From assembly GCF_001676705.1 (NCBI RefSeq), contig NZ_CP016170.1, positions 124,001 through 188,000 of the forward strand: a stretch of DNA of 64,000 nt. The letters run 5' to 3'. The translations under genes and the position numbers were made by a program. The notes beneath the pieces were generated by a model. The model had not been told where the DNA came from. It saw only the letters and a program-made list of their open reading frames with translations, and ran no database searches. The stretch comes from Bordetella bronchialis. GTDB lineage: Bacteria; Pseudomonadota; Gammaproteobacteria; Burkholderiales; Burkholderiaceae_B. Position 1 is the stretch's first letter; each line of letters begins with the position of its first letter. Shown piece by piece: positions 36,459 to 46,113 of the stretch.

Positions 36459-38207
36459 CTAGCCGCGGGCAGCCGCCACGGGGGATCGCCAGGCGTTTAC
36501 CGGCTCCTCCAGCCCGCGCAGGTGTGGCATCAGTTCCAGCAACTGACGGGTATACGGGTGCCGCGGCGCATCGAACAGGCTGCCGGTTTCGGCGACTTCC
36601 AGCAGTTCGCCGTGCCGCATCACGCCGACCCGGTCGCACATCTGCCGGATGACCGGAAGGTCATGGCTGATGAACAGCATCGTCAACCCGAGTTTTTCCT
36701 GCAGGTCCTTCAGCAGGTTCAGTATCTGGGCCTGGATGGAAACATCCAGCGCCGATGTGGGTTCATCGCAGATCAGGAAGCGGGGCCGCGTGGCCAGGGC
36801 GCGGGCGATACAGATGCGCTGGCGCTGCCCGCCGGAGAACTCATGCGGGAAGCGGCCCGCCGCGTCCGCGCCCAAGCCCACCACGTCGAGCAGGTCCAGC
36901 ACGATGCGGCGGACCTGCGTCTCGTCGGCCGCCAGCCGGTGGAAGCGGATCGGCTCGGCGACGGCGTCCAGGACGCGCATGCGCGGATTCAGCGAGGAAT
37001 ACGGATCCTGGAACACCATCTGGATCTGGCGGCGGAAAGGGTTCAGGGCTTTCTCGCCGCGCAGGCTGCCCAGTTCGACGCCCGCGAAGCGCACGCCGCC
37101 CGAGGTGGGCGTGTACAGGCCCGCGATCAGGCGCGCCACCGTCGATTTGCCGGAGCCCGATTCCCCGACCAGGCCGAACACTTCGCCTTCGCGTATCGAC
37201 AGCGAAACGTCCCGCACGGCATCCAGCGTGCGGCGATGGCGGGCCAGGAAGGCCGGCTTCAGCACGAAACGCATGCCCAGCGCGCGGGTTTCCACCAGCG
37301 GGTGCATGCCGCGCTCGCCGAAATCGCGCTGCTGGCCCAGCCAATGGGTATCGATGTCCAGCGACGGGGCCGCCGCGGGCGCGCCGTCGCGATAGCTGAC
37401 CTGCGGGAAACGGCGCAGCTTGATGTCGGGCCGGGGTACGGCCGCGACCAGGCTGCGGGTATAGGGGTGGTCGGGATCGCCCAGCACCTTGCCCGTGGGT
37501 CCCTGTTCGACCAGCCTGCCGCGATACAGCACGGCGACGCGGTCCGTGACATCGGCGATGACGCCCATGTCGTGCGTGATCAGGATCATGCCCACCTGCT
37601 TCTCGGCGCACAGGCGGCGCAGCAGATCGAGTATCTGGGCCTGGATCGACACGTCCAGCGCGGTCGTCGGTTCGTCGGCCACGATGACTTCCGGCTCGCA
37701 GCACAAGGCCAGCGCGATGACCACGCGTTGCCGCATGCCGCCGGAGAACTGGTGCGGATACTGGCGCAGCCGCATCTCGGGCTGGGGGATGCCGACCTGG
37801 CGCAGCAGGTCCACGGCGCGCTCGCGCGCGGCGGCGGCGCCAAGGCCCAGGTGCACCTGCATGGTTTCGACCAGCTGCGTTTCGATGGTCTGCAAGGGGT
37901 CCAGGGACGTCAGGGGGTCCTGGAATATCATGCCGATGCGCCGCCCGCGCAGCTTGCGGCGCGCCGCCTCCGGAAGATGGTCGATGCGTTCGCCCCGTAG
38001 CAGGATCCGGCCGCCCGCCATGCGTCCGGGCGGCTCCAGCAGCCCGATGACGGCATTGCCTATGGTGGATTTCCCGGCGCCCGATTCGCCGACCACGCCC
38101 AGGATCTCGCCCTTTTCCAGCCGCAGCGTGACGTCCTGCACCGCCACCCGGGTCTGTTTGCGTCCCGCGAACTCGATGCGCAGGTCTTCGATCTCCAGCA
38201 AGGCCAT
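36459..38207 (-). CDS. Peptide ABC transporter, fused double ATP-binding protein (DppDF/GsiA/YejF type)
   Basis: 582 residues holding two complete ABC ATPase modules. Module 1: Walker A GESGAGKST, signature FSGGMRQR, Walker B VIVADEPTTALD. Module 2, from about residue 290: Walker A GESGSGKST, signature FSGGQRQR, Walker B FLICDEPTSALD. Each has an oligopeptide-transport C-terminal extension (e.g. DHPYTRSLVAAVP and RHPYTRQLLELMP). It powers the permeases at 38218 and 39230. It is the last gene of the operon, 10 bases after the permease stop. Confidence 0.93.
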   Translation of the reverse strand: MALLEIEDLRIEFAGRKQTRVAVQDVTLRLEKGEILGVVGESGAGKSTIGNAVIGLLEPPGRMAGGRILLRGERIDHLPEAARRKLRGRRIGMIFQDPLTSLDPLQTIETQLVETMQVHLGLGAAAARERAVDLLRQVGIPQPEMRLRQYPHQFSGGMRQRVVIALALCCEPEVIVADEPTTALDVSIQAQILDLLRRLCAEKQVGMILITHDMGVIADVTDRVAVLYRGRLVEQGPTGKVLGDPDHPYTRSLVAAVPRPDIKLRRFPQVSYRDGAPAAAPSLDIDTHWLGQQRDFGERGMHPLVETRALGMRFVLKPAFLARHRRTLDAVRDVSLSIREGEVFGLVGESGSGKSTVARLIAGLYTPTSGGVRFAGVELGSLRGEKALNPFRRQIQMVFQDPYSSLNPRMRVLDAVAEPIRFHRLAADETQVRRIVLDLLDVVGLGADAAGRFPHEFSGGQRQRICIARALATRPRFLICDEPTSALDVSIQAQILNLLKDLQEKLGLTMLFISHDLPVIRQMCDRVGVMRHGELLEVAETGSLFDAPRHPYTRQLLELMPHLRGLEEPVNAWRSPVAAARG

Positions 38208-38217
38208 GGCGGCTTCC

Positions 38218-39171
38218 TTAGCGCAGCCTGGGGTTGAGCGCGTCGCGCAGCCAATCGCCCAGCAGGTTCACGGACAGCACCAGCGCGACCAGCGCGATGC
38301 CCGGGAAGATCGAGATCCACCACATGCCGGAAAACAGGTAGCTGTTGCCGATGCGTATCAGCGTGCCCAGCGAGGGCGCGGTCGGCGGAATGCCGACACC
38401 CAGGAAAGACAAGGTCGCTTCGGTAATGATGGCCACGGCCAGGTGTATGGTGGCGATGACCAGGACCGGCCCGAGCACATTGGGCAGGATATGGCGGCGC
38501 AGGATGGTCACGGCGCCGATGCCGATCAGGCGCGCCGCCTGCACATATTCCTTGTTGCGTTCCACCAGCGTCGCGCCGCGCACGGTGCGCGCATACTGCA
38601 CCCATCCCGAGATGCCGATCGAGAATACCAGCACGTACAGCGCCAGCTCGTCGTGCATATCGCGCGGCAGCAGGCCGCGCGCCACGCCGTCGACCAGCAG
38701 CGCGATCAGGATGGCGGGAAAGGACAACTGGATATCGGCGATGCGCATGATCGCGCTGTCCACGCGGCCGCCCGCGTAGCCGCTGACCAGGCCCAGCGAC
38801 ACGCCCAGCACCATCGAGAACAGCACCGACGCGAAGCCGACCAGCAGCGACACGCGCGCGCCATAGAAGATGGCCGACAGGATGTCGCGGCCCTGGTCGT
38901 CGGTGCCCAGCACGAAGGCCGCGCTGCCGCCGTCCTGCCACATCGGCGGTGTGTTGGCGTCCATGATGTCCAGCGCGGCCAGGTCGAAGGGATCGTGCGG
39001 CGCGATCAGCGGCGCCAGCAGCGCCGCGCCGACGATGGCCAGCGTCACGGCGGCGGACACCATGGCCGCGGGCGAATGCCGGAAGCTGTACCAGAGGTCG
39101 CTGTCCAGGGCGCGCGTCCACAGCGACGCGATGCGCGACCTGCCGTGCGCCGTTCCGGTCTGTCCGTTCAT
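38218..39171 (-). CDS. Peptide ABC transporter permease, DppC type
   Basis: 317 residues from ATG 39171 (MNGQTGTAHGRSR); a start at 39222 would add 17 unlikely residues. The DppC-type N-terminal span (VTLAIVGAALLAPLIAPHDP) is followed by FVLGTDDQGRDILSAIFYGA, the family hallmark. The EAA-like loop reads YVQAARLIGIGAVTILRRHI. Inner membrane; it pairs with the DppB-type permease upstream. Confidence 0.92.
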   Translation of the reverse strand: MNGQTGTAHGRSRIASLWTRALDSDLWYSFRHSPAAMVSAAVTLAIVGAALLAPLIAPHDPFDLAALDIMDANTPPMWQDGGSAAFVLGTDDQGRDILSAIFYGARVSLLVGFASVLFSMVLGVSLGLVSGYAGGRVDSAIMRIADIQLSFPAILIALLVDGVARGLLPRDMHDELALYVLVFSIGISGWVQYARTVRGATLVERNKEYVQAARLIGIGAVTILRRHILPNVLGPVLVIATIHLAVAIITEATLSFLGVGIPPTAPSLGTLIRIGNSYLFSGMWWISIFPGIALVALVLSVNLLGDWLRDALNPRLR

Positions 39172-39229
39172 GCTGTGCGTCCTTCCAGGATAGTCCTGCA
39201 TTTCGCGGCATGGCCCATGCAAAGCGCGG

Positions 39230-40201
39230 TCAGGCGCGCTGCACGCGCAGCCGCGGGTCGACCGCGAAATACAGCAGGTCCACGACCAGGTTGATCAGTA
39301 CGAATACCAGCGCGATCAGCACCAGGTAGGCCGCCATCACCGGAATGTCCACCATGCCGACGGCCTGGATGAACAGCAGTCCCATGCCGGGCCATTGGAA
39401 AACCGTCTCGGTGATGATGGAGAACGCGATGATGGAGCCCAGCTGCAGTCCGGTGATGGTGATGACCGGAACCAGGGTGTTCTTCAAGGCATGGCGGAAA
39501 TGGATCAGCCGGTCGGGCAGCCCGCGCGCCCGGGCGAACTTGATGAAGTCGGCTTGCAGCACTTCCAGCATCTCGGCGCGCACGAGCCGCATGATCAGCG
39601 TCATCTGGAATAGCGCCAGCGTAATGGCGGGCATGACCAGCGCCGCCAGGCCGCTGCGCGTCAGCAGCCCCGTGGTCCATCCGCCGATGGCCACCACGTC
39701 GCCGCGGCCGAAGCTCGGCAGCCAGCGCAATTGCACGCCAAAGAACAGGATCAGCAGCATGCCGATCAGGAAGGTGGGCAGCGAGATGCCGGCCAGCGAG
39801 ATGGCCATGAACGCGCGCGACAGCAGGCCATGGCGGCGCAGGGCGGTATAGATACCCATGGGTATGCCGAAGGCCAGCGCCATCAGCGCCGAGACGAAGG
39901 ACAGTTCCAGCGTTGCGGGCAGCCGTTCTTCCAGCAGTTCGCTCACCGGCCGCCGCTGGCGGTAGGACACGCCGAAGTCCCCGCGCGCCGCATGGGCCAC
40001 GAAACGCGCGTACTGTACGACGAAGGGGTCGTCCAGCCCCAGGCTGGCGCGCAGGGCCGCGCGCTGCGCCGGCGTCGTGTCCTGTCCGACCAGGTTGGCG
40101 ATCGGATCGCCCACATAGCGGAACATGGAGAATGCGATCAGCGCCACCGCCAGCATGACGAACAGCGATTGCAGCAGGCGGCGCGCGATAAAGGCCGGCA
40201 T
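39230..40201 (-). CDS. Peptide ABC transporter permease, DppB type
   Basis: 323 residues. N-terminus MPAFIARRLLQSLFVMLAVA then FSMFRYVGDPIANLVG, typical of DppB/OppB. The loop FGVSYRQRRPVSELLEERLP and the EAA-type segment FIKFARARGLPDRLIHFRHA are present, with about six spans. It lies 21 bases after the binding-protein stop and 58 bases before DppC. Confidence 0.93.
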   Translation of the reverse strand: MPAFIARRLLQSLFVMLAVALIAFSMFRYVGDPIANLVGQDTTPAQRAALRASLGLDDPFVVQYARFVAHAARGDFGVSYRQRRPVSELLEERLPATLELSFVSALMALAFGIPMGIYTALRRHGLLSRAFMAISLAGISLPTFLIGMLLILFFGVQLRWLPSFGRGDVVAIGGWTTGLLTRSGLAALVMPAITLALFQMTLIMRLVRAEMLEVLQADFIKFARARGLPDRLIHFRHALKNTLVPVITITGLQLGSIIAFSIITETVFQWPGMGLLFIQAVGMVDIPVMAAYLVLIALVFVLINLVVDLLYFAVDPRLRVQRA

Positions 40202-40222
40202 GGCGTCGACGCGGCCCGGCCG

Positions 40223-41827
40223 TCAGGGCATGACTACGTTGCGCAGGTCCAGCACGTCATCGGCGCGCTGCACCACCTTGATGTCTTCCTTCACGCCCCA
40301 GGACATGGGTTGCTGGTGCAGCGGCAGATAGCCCCACTCCTTGCGCACGATCTCGAATGCCTGCTTGATCATGGCATTGCGCTGGGCCTGGTCGGTTTCC
40401 GAGCCGATCTTCGCGATCAGGGCGTCCACCTCCTTGTTGCAATAGCCGCCCAGGTTGAACTGGCCCGACGCCGTCTTGGCGTCCCGGCACCCCACCAGGT
40501 TCAGCAGCGCGTTGTGCGCATCGATGGAAGTGGGCGTCCACCCCAGCATGTACATGCTGGTCTGGTTGCCCGCCTGCAGCAGGATCTTGCCGAAGTACTT
40601 GGACTTGGTCTGCGCCAGCAGGTCGATCTTGATGCCCACGCGCGCCAGCATGCCGGCCACGGCCTGGCACACTTTCTCGTCGTTGACATAGCGGTCGTTG
40701 GGGCAGTCCAGCGTGGTGCGGAAGCCGTTGGGATAGCCCGCCTCGGCGAGCAGCTTTTTCGCGCGCGCGGGATCGGGCTTGATGGGTGCGCCGAAGCTGT
40801 CGTCGTAGCCGTTGATCGCGGTGGCGATCAGGGAACCCAGCGGCTTTGCCGCGCCGCGCATGATCTTCTGGTTGATCGCGTCGGTGTCCACGGCCAGCAC
40901 CACGGCTTCGCGCACGCGGGCATCCTTGAACGGGTTCTTGCCCTTGACGTCGGAAAACAGCAGCTCGTCGCGCGACTGGTCCATGCCGATGAAGATGGCG
41001 CGCGCCTCCGCGCCCGTCAGCGGCTTGACGCCCTTGGAATCGTCCAGGCGCTGCCAGTCCTGCACGGGCACCGGCTGCACGATGTCCATTTCCCCGGAGA
41101 TCAGCGCGGCGACACGCGTGGACTCCTGCGTGATGGGACGGAACTCGACCTCGTCGATATTGGTGGGAATCTGCTTGTTCCAATAGCCGGCGTAGCGTTT
41201 GAGCTGCGTGCGGACGTCGGGCTGGCGTGTCACCACCATGAACGGGCCCGTGCCGTTCTCGTGCATGTTGGCATAGTTGCCCTGGTTGTCGCCCTTGACG
41301 TTGGTGGCTTCGGTGGTCTTGTTCTGCTCCGCCCAGGACTTGCTCATCATGTACAGCTGCGTCCATTCCCGCGGCAGGATGGGATTGGGCGTGGGCGTGG
41401 TCACTTCAACGGTGTAGTCGTCGATCTTGCGGATGTCGCTGGCCTTGGCGCCGTAGCCCTTCATGTCGGAGCCCGGCGTCAGGCTGCGCTTCCAGGAGAA
41501 GATCACGTCCTCGGCGGTGAATTCCTCGCCGTTATGGAACTTGACGCCCTTGCGCAGCTTGAACACCCACTTCGTCGGCTCAGGGTTCTGCCAGCTTTCG
41601 GCCAGCATGGGCACGAGCTTCAGGTTGCCGTCATACCCCACCAGGGGTTCATAGAAATTGGCCTGGAAGCCCAGCGTGAACGTTTCGTTCAGCGCCATGG
41701 GGTCGAGCGATTGCGCATCGCCCTGATAGGCCCAATGCAAAGTGCGCGCCTGCGCGACGGATGTGCCCGCGGCGAACGCGAGCAATGCAGCCAAGACGGT
41801 TTGTCTGGTGTACGTGACAAGTCCCAT
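40223..41827 (-). CDS. Peptide ABC transporter substrate-binding protein, DppA/OppA type
   Basis: 534 residues. Signal peptide MGLVTYTRQTVLAALLAFAA to AQA. Mature SBP family 5 protein: LHWAYQGDAQSLDPMALNET, WVFKLRKGVKFHNGEEFTAE (family signature region), NKEVDALIAKIGSETD near the end. AGGAG lies about 9 bases before ATG 41827; the frame opens 20 codons earlier. First gene of a four-gene operon. Family 5 proteins bind peptides, nickel, glutathione or sugars. The ligand here is not determined. Confidence 0.93.
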   Translation of the reverse strand: MGLVTYTRQTVLAALLAFAAGTSVAQARTLHWAYQGDAQSLDPMALNETFTLGFQANFYEPLVGYDGNLKLVPMLAESWQNPEPTKWVFKLRKGVKFHNGEEFTAEDVIFSWKRSLTPGSDMKGYGAKASDIRKIDDYTVEVTTPTPNPILPREWTQLYMMSKSWAEQNKTTEATNVKGDNQGNYANMHENGTGPFMVVTRQPDVRTQLKRYAGYWNKQIPTNIDEVEFRPITQESTRVAALISGEMDIVQPVPVQDWQRLDDSKGVKPLTGAEARAIFIGMDQSRDELLFSDVKGKNPFKDARVREAVVLAVDTDAINQKIMRGAAKPLGSLIATAINGYDDSFGAPIKPDPARAKKLLAEAGYPNGFRTTLDCPNDRYVNDEKVCQAVAGMLARVGIKIDLLAQTKSKYFGKILLQAGNQTSMYMLGWTPTSIDAHNALLNLVGCRDAKTASGQFNLGGYCNKEVDALIAKIGSETDQAQRNAMIKQAFEIVRKEWGYLPLHQQPMSWGVKEDIKVVQRADDVLDLRNVVMP

Positions 41828-41983
41828 GTTCTCTTGCTCCTGCGGGCGCTGATCGAGCGCGGCGGACATCGTTGAGAGAGACAGCATCGATACAGCAGGG
41901 GCGATCCTACCGTAACCCGTTGCGTTTTACCTTGGGGTATTCACGCGCTTGCATGATGGGATGGCTTGCGCCATGGGGCCGCT

Positions 41984-43345
41984 TCACGCAAGGCGTTGGG
42001 CGAGCGAGTGCACCGCGGCCGTGCGCCGTGCACTGTCCTGGTAACCGTCGGCGATGCCGCACCATTCCGGACGGCTGCGCGCTTCTTTCAATTCGTCGGG
42101 CAGGGGCGCGTCGCGCCACGGATCCTTGTCCGCGCCCTCCAGTCGCACGGGTTCGCGCGCGGCATGGCCGCGTCCCTCCAGCGCCCGCAACAAGGCGCGC
42201 TGGCGCACGGCCAGCAGGCGCAGCACGGGATCGTCCACGCTCAGTTCACGCCGGCCGCTCAGCTTGCCGCCCAGGCGCTTGCCGAAGCGCTCGATGCCTT
42301 GCCACATCCCGCCCGCCGCCGCGCCGATCAGGGCCGCCGTACCCAGGCTCAGGCCGGCCAGCACCAGGTCCACCGCGGCGCCCGCCATCGCGCCGGTCGC
42401 CATGCCGATGCCCACTTCCACGCCCGCGTCCTTGAGGGCGCGGGGATGGAAAAGATCCATGCCCCAACGTTCGCCTTCCAGCGGCAAGGGCGCGCCGGCA
42501 TAGTCGTCCTGGCGGAAGTGATAGAGCGCGAGCAGCGCATCGACGCAGGCCTGCTCGCGGCGCCGCGCGCGATCGCGCAACTGCTGCGTGGCCCCGCGCA
42601 AGGCCTCATCGTCGGGCGCGGATGAAAGACGCAAGGCGGCGACATCCACCAGCAGTTCCGCGATGAGCCGCAGCGCGGCCTCGTGCCGTTCGCGGCGTTC
42701 GCGCGACAAGGCATCGGACAGGCGCGTCAGCAGGCCGGCATGGCGGTCCAGCAGTATGGCCAGGCGCTCATACAGTTGCTTCTCGCCATCCAGCGGCGGC
42801 GCCACGGTATCGAATTCCAGCAGGGCATGCAGTCCCAGCCGTGCCATCGCGTCACGCCATTGCATCGCGCGGTGCGAAGGCGCATGGACGAAATTCAGGA
42901 CGGGAAGCAGCGGCTTGCCGCAGGCCGCGAGCAGCGCCAATTCGTCGCGATGCTTGCCCAGCACCGGATCGCGCGCATCGATGACGTACAGGGCCGCGTC
43001 GCATTCCAGCATCTTCTCCAGCACGCGGGCTTCCTGTTCGAAGCGGCGGCGTGCCTCCGGCGATTCCAGGAACAGGCGGATGCGGTCCGGGCCGTCCAGG
43101 CGGCGATCGCCGCACAAGTATTCGATGTACTCCAGCAGCGCGATGCTGTCTTCCATGCCGGGCGTATCGAACCAGGCCAGCACGGCCTGCCCTTCCAGTC
43201 GCAGGCGCGCGCCCTGGACCTGGCGTGTGGTGCCGGGGCTGTCGGCCACCTCGCCGAATGCCGGGTCGCGTGTCAGCGTGCGCAGCAAAGAGGTCTTGCC
43301 GGTGTTGGTGTGGCCGACCACGGCGATTTGCAGCATCTCAGCCAT
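41984..43345 (-). CDS. DUF3482-domain GTPase
   Basis: 453 residues. Small GTPase domain at the N-terminus: P-loop GHTNTGKTS (residues 11-19), switch-like GTTRQVQGARLRLEG, DTPG, and an N(F)VHA element in place of NKxD. The C-terminal DUF3482 region holds a Gly/Ala-rich hydrophobic stretch (VGIGMATGAMAGAAVDLVLA and GLSLGTAALIGAAAGGMWQG), which looks able to enter a membrane. Overlaps the DUF2868 gene by 8 bases. These two genes are found paired in many proteobacteria, but their job is unknown. Confidence 0.88.
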   Translation of the reverse strand: MAEMLQIAVVGHTNTGKTSLLRTLTRDPAFGEVADSPGTTRQVQGARLRLEGQAVLAWFDTPGMEDSIALLEYIEYLCGDRRLDGPDRIRLFLESPEARRRFEQEARVLEKMLECDAALYVIDARDPVLGKHRDELALLAACGKPLLPVLNFVHAPSHRAMQWRDAMARLGLHALLEFDTVAPPLDGEKQLYERLAILLDRHAGLLTRLSDALSRERRERHEAALRLIAELLVDVAALRLSSAPDDEALRGATQQLRDRARRREQACVDALLALYHFRQDDYAGAPLPLEGERWGMDLFHPRALKDAGVEVGIGMATGAMAGAAVDLVLAGLSLGTAALIGAAAGGMWQGIERFGKRLGGKLSGRRELSVDDPVLRLLAVRQRALLRALEGRGHAAREPVRLEGADKDPWRDAPLPDELKEARSRPEWCGIADGYQDSARRTAAVHSLAQRLA

Positions 43346-44933
43346 GATCTTCCCCCAGCCAGCGCAGCGGCTGGTCCGCGGCCCGCATGATGGCCGCGGG
43401 CGACATGCCCGCTTCCAGCAAGCGGCCGCGCCAGGCGGCCGCACGGTTGGCCAGGGCGCCAGCGGATGCATCGCCACGGGGCGCGTCCACACCGGGGGCC
43501 TTCGCGGGGGGCATACCCGCGCCGGGCATATCGGCGCCGGGCATATCGGCGCGGACCTGCACCACATCGGACGCCGCCGCGGGGGGCGCATCCGCTCGCG
43601 GCATGTCGCCACCGGACGTATGCACGCCGCACGTATGCACGCCGCACGTATCCACGCCAGCCGTATCCTGGCCGGTCATCAGCCAGACGCGCGTTTCGTC
43701 CGCCTTGCCGGCCAGTTCCGCGATCAGCGCCAGCGTGCCGCGATCCGGCGTTTGCCGCGCGTCGCAGGCCAGCAGGAGCCGCCGTGCCGGCGCCTGCGAC
43801 AAGGCATCCTGCAAGGCATGCCGCTGTTCCCGGCTATCCAGGTTGCCGGCAACGCGGATGTGCGCGGGCAGGCCGGGGGGCGGCCACGGCATGTCGTCCG
43901 CGAGTTCCACGCCGGCCAGCACGGACTGCCCGCCGGTCGCGGGCATGGGGGCGGCCGCGATGCGCGGCGCATGAAGCACGGGCGAGGCGCCTTCCTGGTC
44001 CAGTGTTTCGGCGGGCGGCTGCAGCCGCGTACGCAAGGCGGCGAAGCCCGGCAGCGCCATGTCCACGCGCAGCCGCCGCCGCGCCGCCCGCAGCCGGGCG
44101 ACGCTGAGCACCCAGGCCAATAGCCTGGGCAGGACGCCATAGACGATCAGCAGCCCGATCAGCCACCAGGCCCATTGCGCCTGCGCCGCGGGCGGCAGCG
44201 TGTGCGTACCGTCGCTCAGGCGCACGATGTCCGCGTCCGGCGCGGCGAAACCCAGCAGCGCGGGCAGCCATCCCAGCACGTGCGTCAAACCGACGAAGGC
44301 ATCGGGCGGCAACAGCGTGGTGGCCCAGGCGAAGCGATAGCGGGCGGTCGACAGCACGGCCAGCGCGGTCGCCACGGCCGCGCCCAAGGCCGCCAGCCAT
44401 AGCAGGTGGCTGATGGCGCCGAACAGCCAGCGGGCGGCGCCCGCGCGCGCCAACAGCGTCATCAGGGCTTGCGGCGGCAGGGCAGCGTCCGGTCCGCGGG
44501 CAAGCTTGCGCGCCAGCCACAGCCAGGCGCCGCCCAGGCCGCCCCCCGTGGGGCGACCGCCGGCCCGCACGGCAAAGCTGGCCAGCCAGAAAAGGAAAGT
44601 GAGCGCATGCAGGCCCAGCAAGGCCACGGCGGCCCAGGCAATGTTGACCACGCGCGTGCCATCGCCCAGCGCGCTCCACGCCGTGCCGGCGCCGGCCAGC
44701 AGCGCCAGGATCACCAGCACGGCTGCCGCGATGCCGGCCCCCTGGCGCCATTGTGCGAGCCGTTCGTCCAGGCCTTCACGGCGCGCGATCAGGCGCGCGC
44801 GCAGCAGGATGCGGTCTTCGACGGGGCCATCGGCGCGGCGCGCCTGGCGCACGGCATCCTGGTCTTCCAGGGGGCCCCAATGTTCTTCACGAAGGCGGAC
44901 GGTTTCGGCCAGCCACAGATCGTGGAAGGTCAC
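43338..44933 (-). CDS. DUF2868-domain membrane protein
   Basis: 531 residues if started at GTG 44933 (VTFHDLWLAETVRLREEHWG), the family-like N-terminus. The frame is open back to 45035 inside the preceding gene. At least four membrane segments, for example AAAVLVILALLAGAGTAWSA and WWLIGLLIVYGVLPRLLAWV. The C-terminal half is a soluble domain. A low-complexity stretch (ADMPGADMPGAGMPPA and TCGVHTCGVHTSGG) is encoded by 15-bp repeats. Partner of the DUF3482 GTPase downstream. Confidence 0.83.
   Translation of the reverse strand: MTFHDLWLAETVRLREEHWGPLEDQDAVRQARRADGPVEDRILLRARLIARREGLDERLAQWRQGAGIAAAVLVILALLAGAGTAWSALGDGTRVVNIAWAAVALLGLHALTFLFWLASFAVRAGGRPTGGGLGGAWLWLARKLARGPDAALPPQALMTLLARAGAARWLFGAISHLLWLAALGAAVATALAVLSTARYRFAWATTLLPPDAFVGLTHVLGWLPALLGFAAPDADIVRLSDGTHTLPPAAQAQWAWWLIGLLIVYGVLPRLLAWVLSVARLRAARRRLRVDMALPGFAALRTRLQPPAETLDQEGASPVLHAPRIAAAPMPATGGQSVLAGVELADDMPWPPPGLPAHIRVAGNLDSREQRHALQDALSQAPARRLLLACDARQTPDRGTLALIAELAGKADETRVWLMTGQDTAGVDTCGVHTCGVHTSGGDMPRADAPPAAASDVVQVRADMPGADMPGAGMPPAKAPGVDAPRGDASAGALANRAAAWRGRLLEAGMSPAAIMRAADQPLRWLGEDHG
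43510..43555. repeat. 15-bp tandem repeat array 1 in the DUF2868 gene
   Basis: About three copies of a GCATATCGGCGCCGG-like unit, in frame, encoding ADMPG/AGMPP pentapeptides. The first copy is diverged. Confidence 0.75.
43618..43662. repeat. 15-bp tandem repeat array 2 in the DUF2868 gene
   Basis: Two identical GTATGCACGCCGCAC units followed by a diverged third (GTATCCACGCCAGCC). In frame; they encode TCGVH-type pentapeptides with repeated Cys. Unrelated in sequence to array 1, 60 bases away. Confidence 0.8.
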
Positions 44934-44952
44934 GCGGGCCGATGCCGCGACG

Positions 44953-45321
44953 TCACTCCTGGATCGCACCGGTCGCCGGGTCCTCGAGGCCGAACCACGC
45001 TTGCAGCTTGTCCCGGGCCTGTCGCTTGACGTCATCGGTGATGTACACCGCCACGGTGGCGAGCGCCGCGGCCATGACGGTCAGGTCGTCCGTATAGCCG
45101 GCCAGCGGGGCCAGGTCGGGAATGGCGTCCAGGGGAAGGACGAAATAGCCGAGGGCCCCGTAGATCACGCGCCTGGCCCATTTCGGCGTGTCGGGCGCTT
45201 GCAGCGCATAGAACAGCCACAAGGCTTTTTCCACGGCCTGGCGGCCGGCGCCCTTCGCGTGGCGCGCGAGCTTGCGCCAGAATCCGGACGGGCTGTACGC
45301 GGCTTCGTAAGCGGGATGCAT
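44953..45321 (-). CDS. DUF1232 (YkvA-like) small membrane protein
   Basis: 122 residues from ATG 45321 (MHPAYEAAYSPSGFWRKLAR); ATG 45384 is an alternative 21 codons longer. The DUF1232 core is plain: VIYGALGYFVLPLDAIPDLA, then GYTDDLTVMAAALATVAVYI. This short family is found beside many transport and signalling genes, and its role is unknown. It is followed 19 bases later by the DUF2868 gene. Confidence 0.85.
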   Translation of the reverse strand: MHPAYEAAYSPSGFWRKLARHAKGAGRQAVEKALWLFYALQAPDTPKWARRVIYGALGYFVLPLDAIPDLAPLAGYTDDLTVMAAALATVAVYITDDVKRQARDKLQAWFGLEDPATGAIQE

Positions 45322-46113
45322 GTCCACCTGATGTCCTTGGCAAGGCGCCGCGTTGCCACGAGGCAGCGCGTGCGGACCCGTCATTGTAGCCGGCGGCTCC
45401 CCGCCGCTATCGACCGGGACGGCGTCTCCAGGATGAGTTGCCGAAGATATTGCTTTTTGGCGGAAGATGGCGCATAATCATTTGTTGTTCGCGTAGACCT
45501 ATCCGTTACAAATAAATGGCGGGCCGGGTATGGTGAGTGGGCATCCAACAACGGAACCCGAACAGCGGGAACCCAAGAACGGAACCGAAATTCTGCTGTA
45601 TCCCGTCTCCTTGTTATCCCGCGCGCCCTGAATTTTCGGCCCCGCATCCCACATCTGCCCTCGGCCCAGCCTGGGCGCTGCAAGGGCAGGTCGGCGAGTC
45701 GGGCCACGATGTTTACGCGTTCCATCCACGGGTTCTGCCTTCAAACGGCGTTTTCGCCGGGCCGGCCCGATACGTTCCCGCCTTTGGACAGAAATAGTCC
45801 AAGACGTAGTCCAGGGCGGGCTTGACACTCTCCTACCGCGTGCACCGCTTCGGCCTTGGCCATGGCGTACACGAACCGTGGCCTTTCCGCTTTCGCGCGG
45901 TCCGCTTCTTGCTATCGGCCACGGCCCTGGCGCCCTCGTCCTTATGACGGAGGACGCCTGAACCAAATGCAGCAATGATTCGGTCATCACATTCGGCCAC
46001 GATGTCGTTATCGCGTGCCATGGCCGGGTCCCCGCTGTGTGCCAGCATGTCCGTACAGGGCCGCAAGCTCCTGCTCCGTCCTTGGCGGCGTGCCTTATTA
46101 GCTTTGGAAAATA
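45322..46113. other. Gene-poor, lower-GC interval
   Basis: About 790 bases with clearly lower GC than the flanks and no open frame that combines a ribosome site with plausible composition. AT-rich stretches near 45460-45520 (CGCATAATCATTTGTTGTTC, TTACAAATAAATGG) could carry promoters. Candidate frames on both strands are Arg/Ser/Pro-rich shadows. It may be decayed or foreign DNA. No repeats or integrase remnants were found. Confidence 0.45.
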
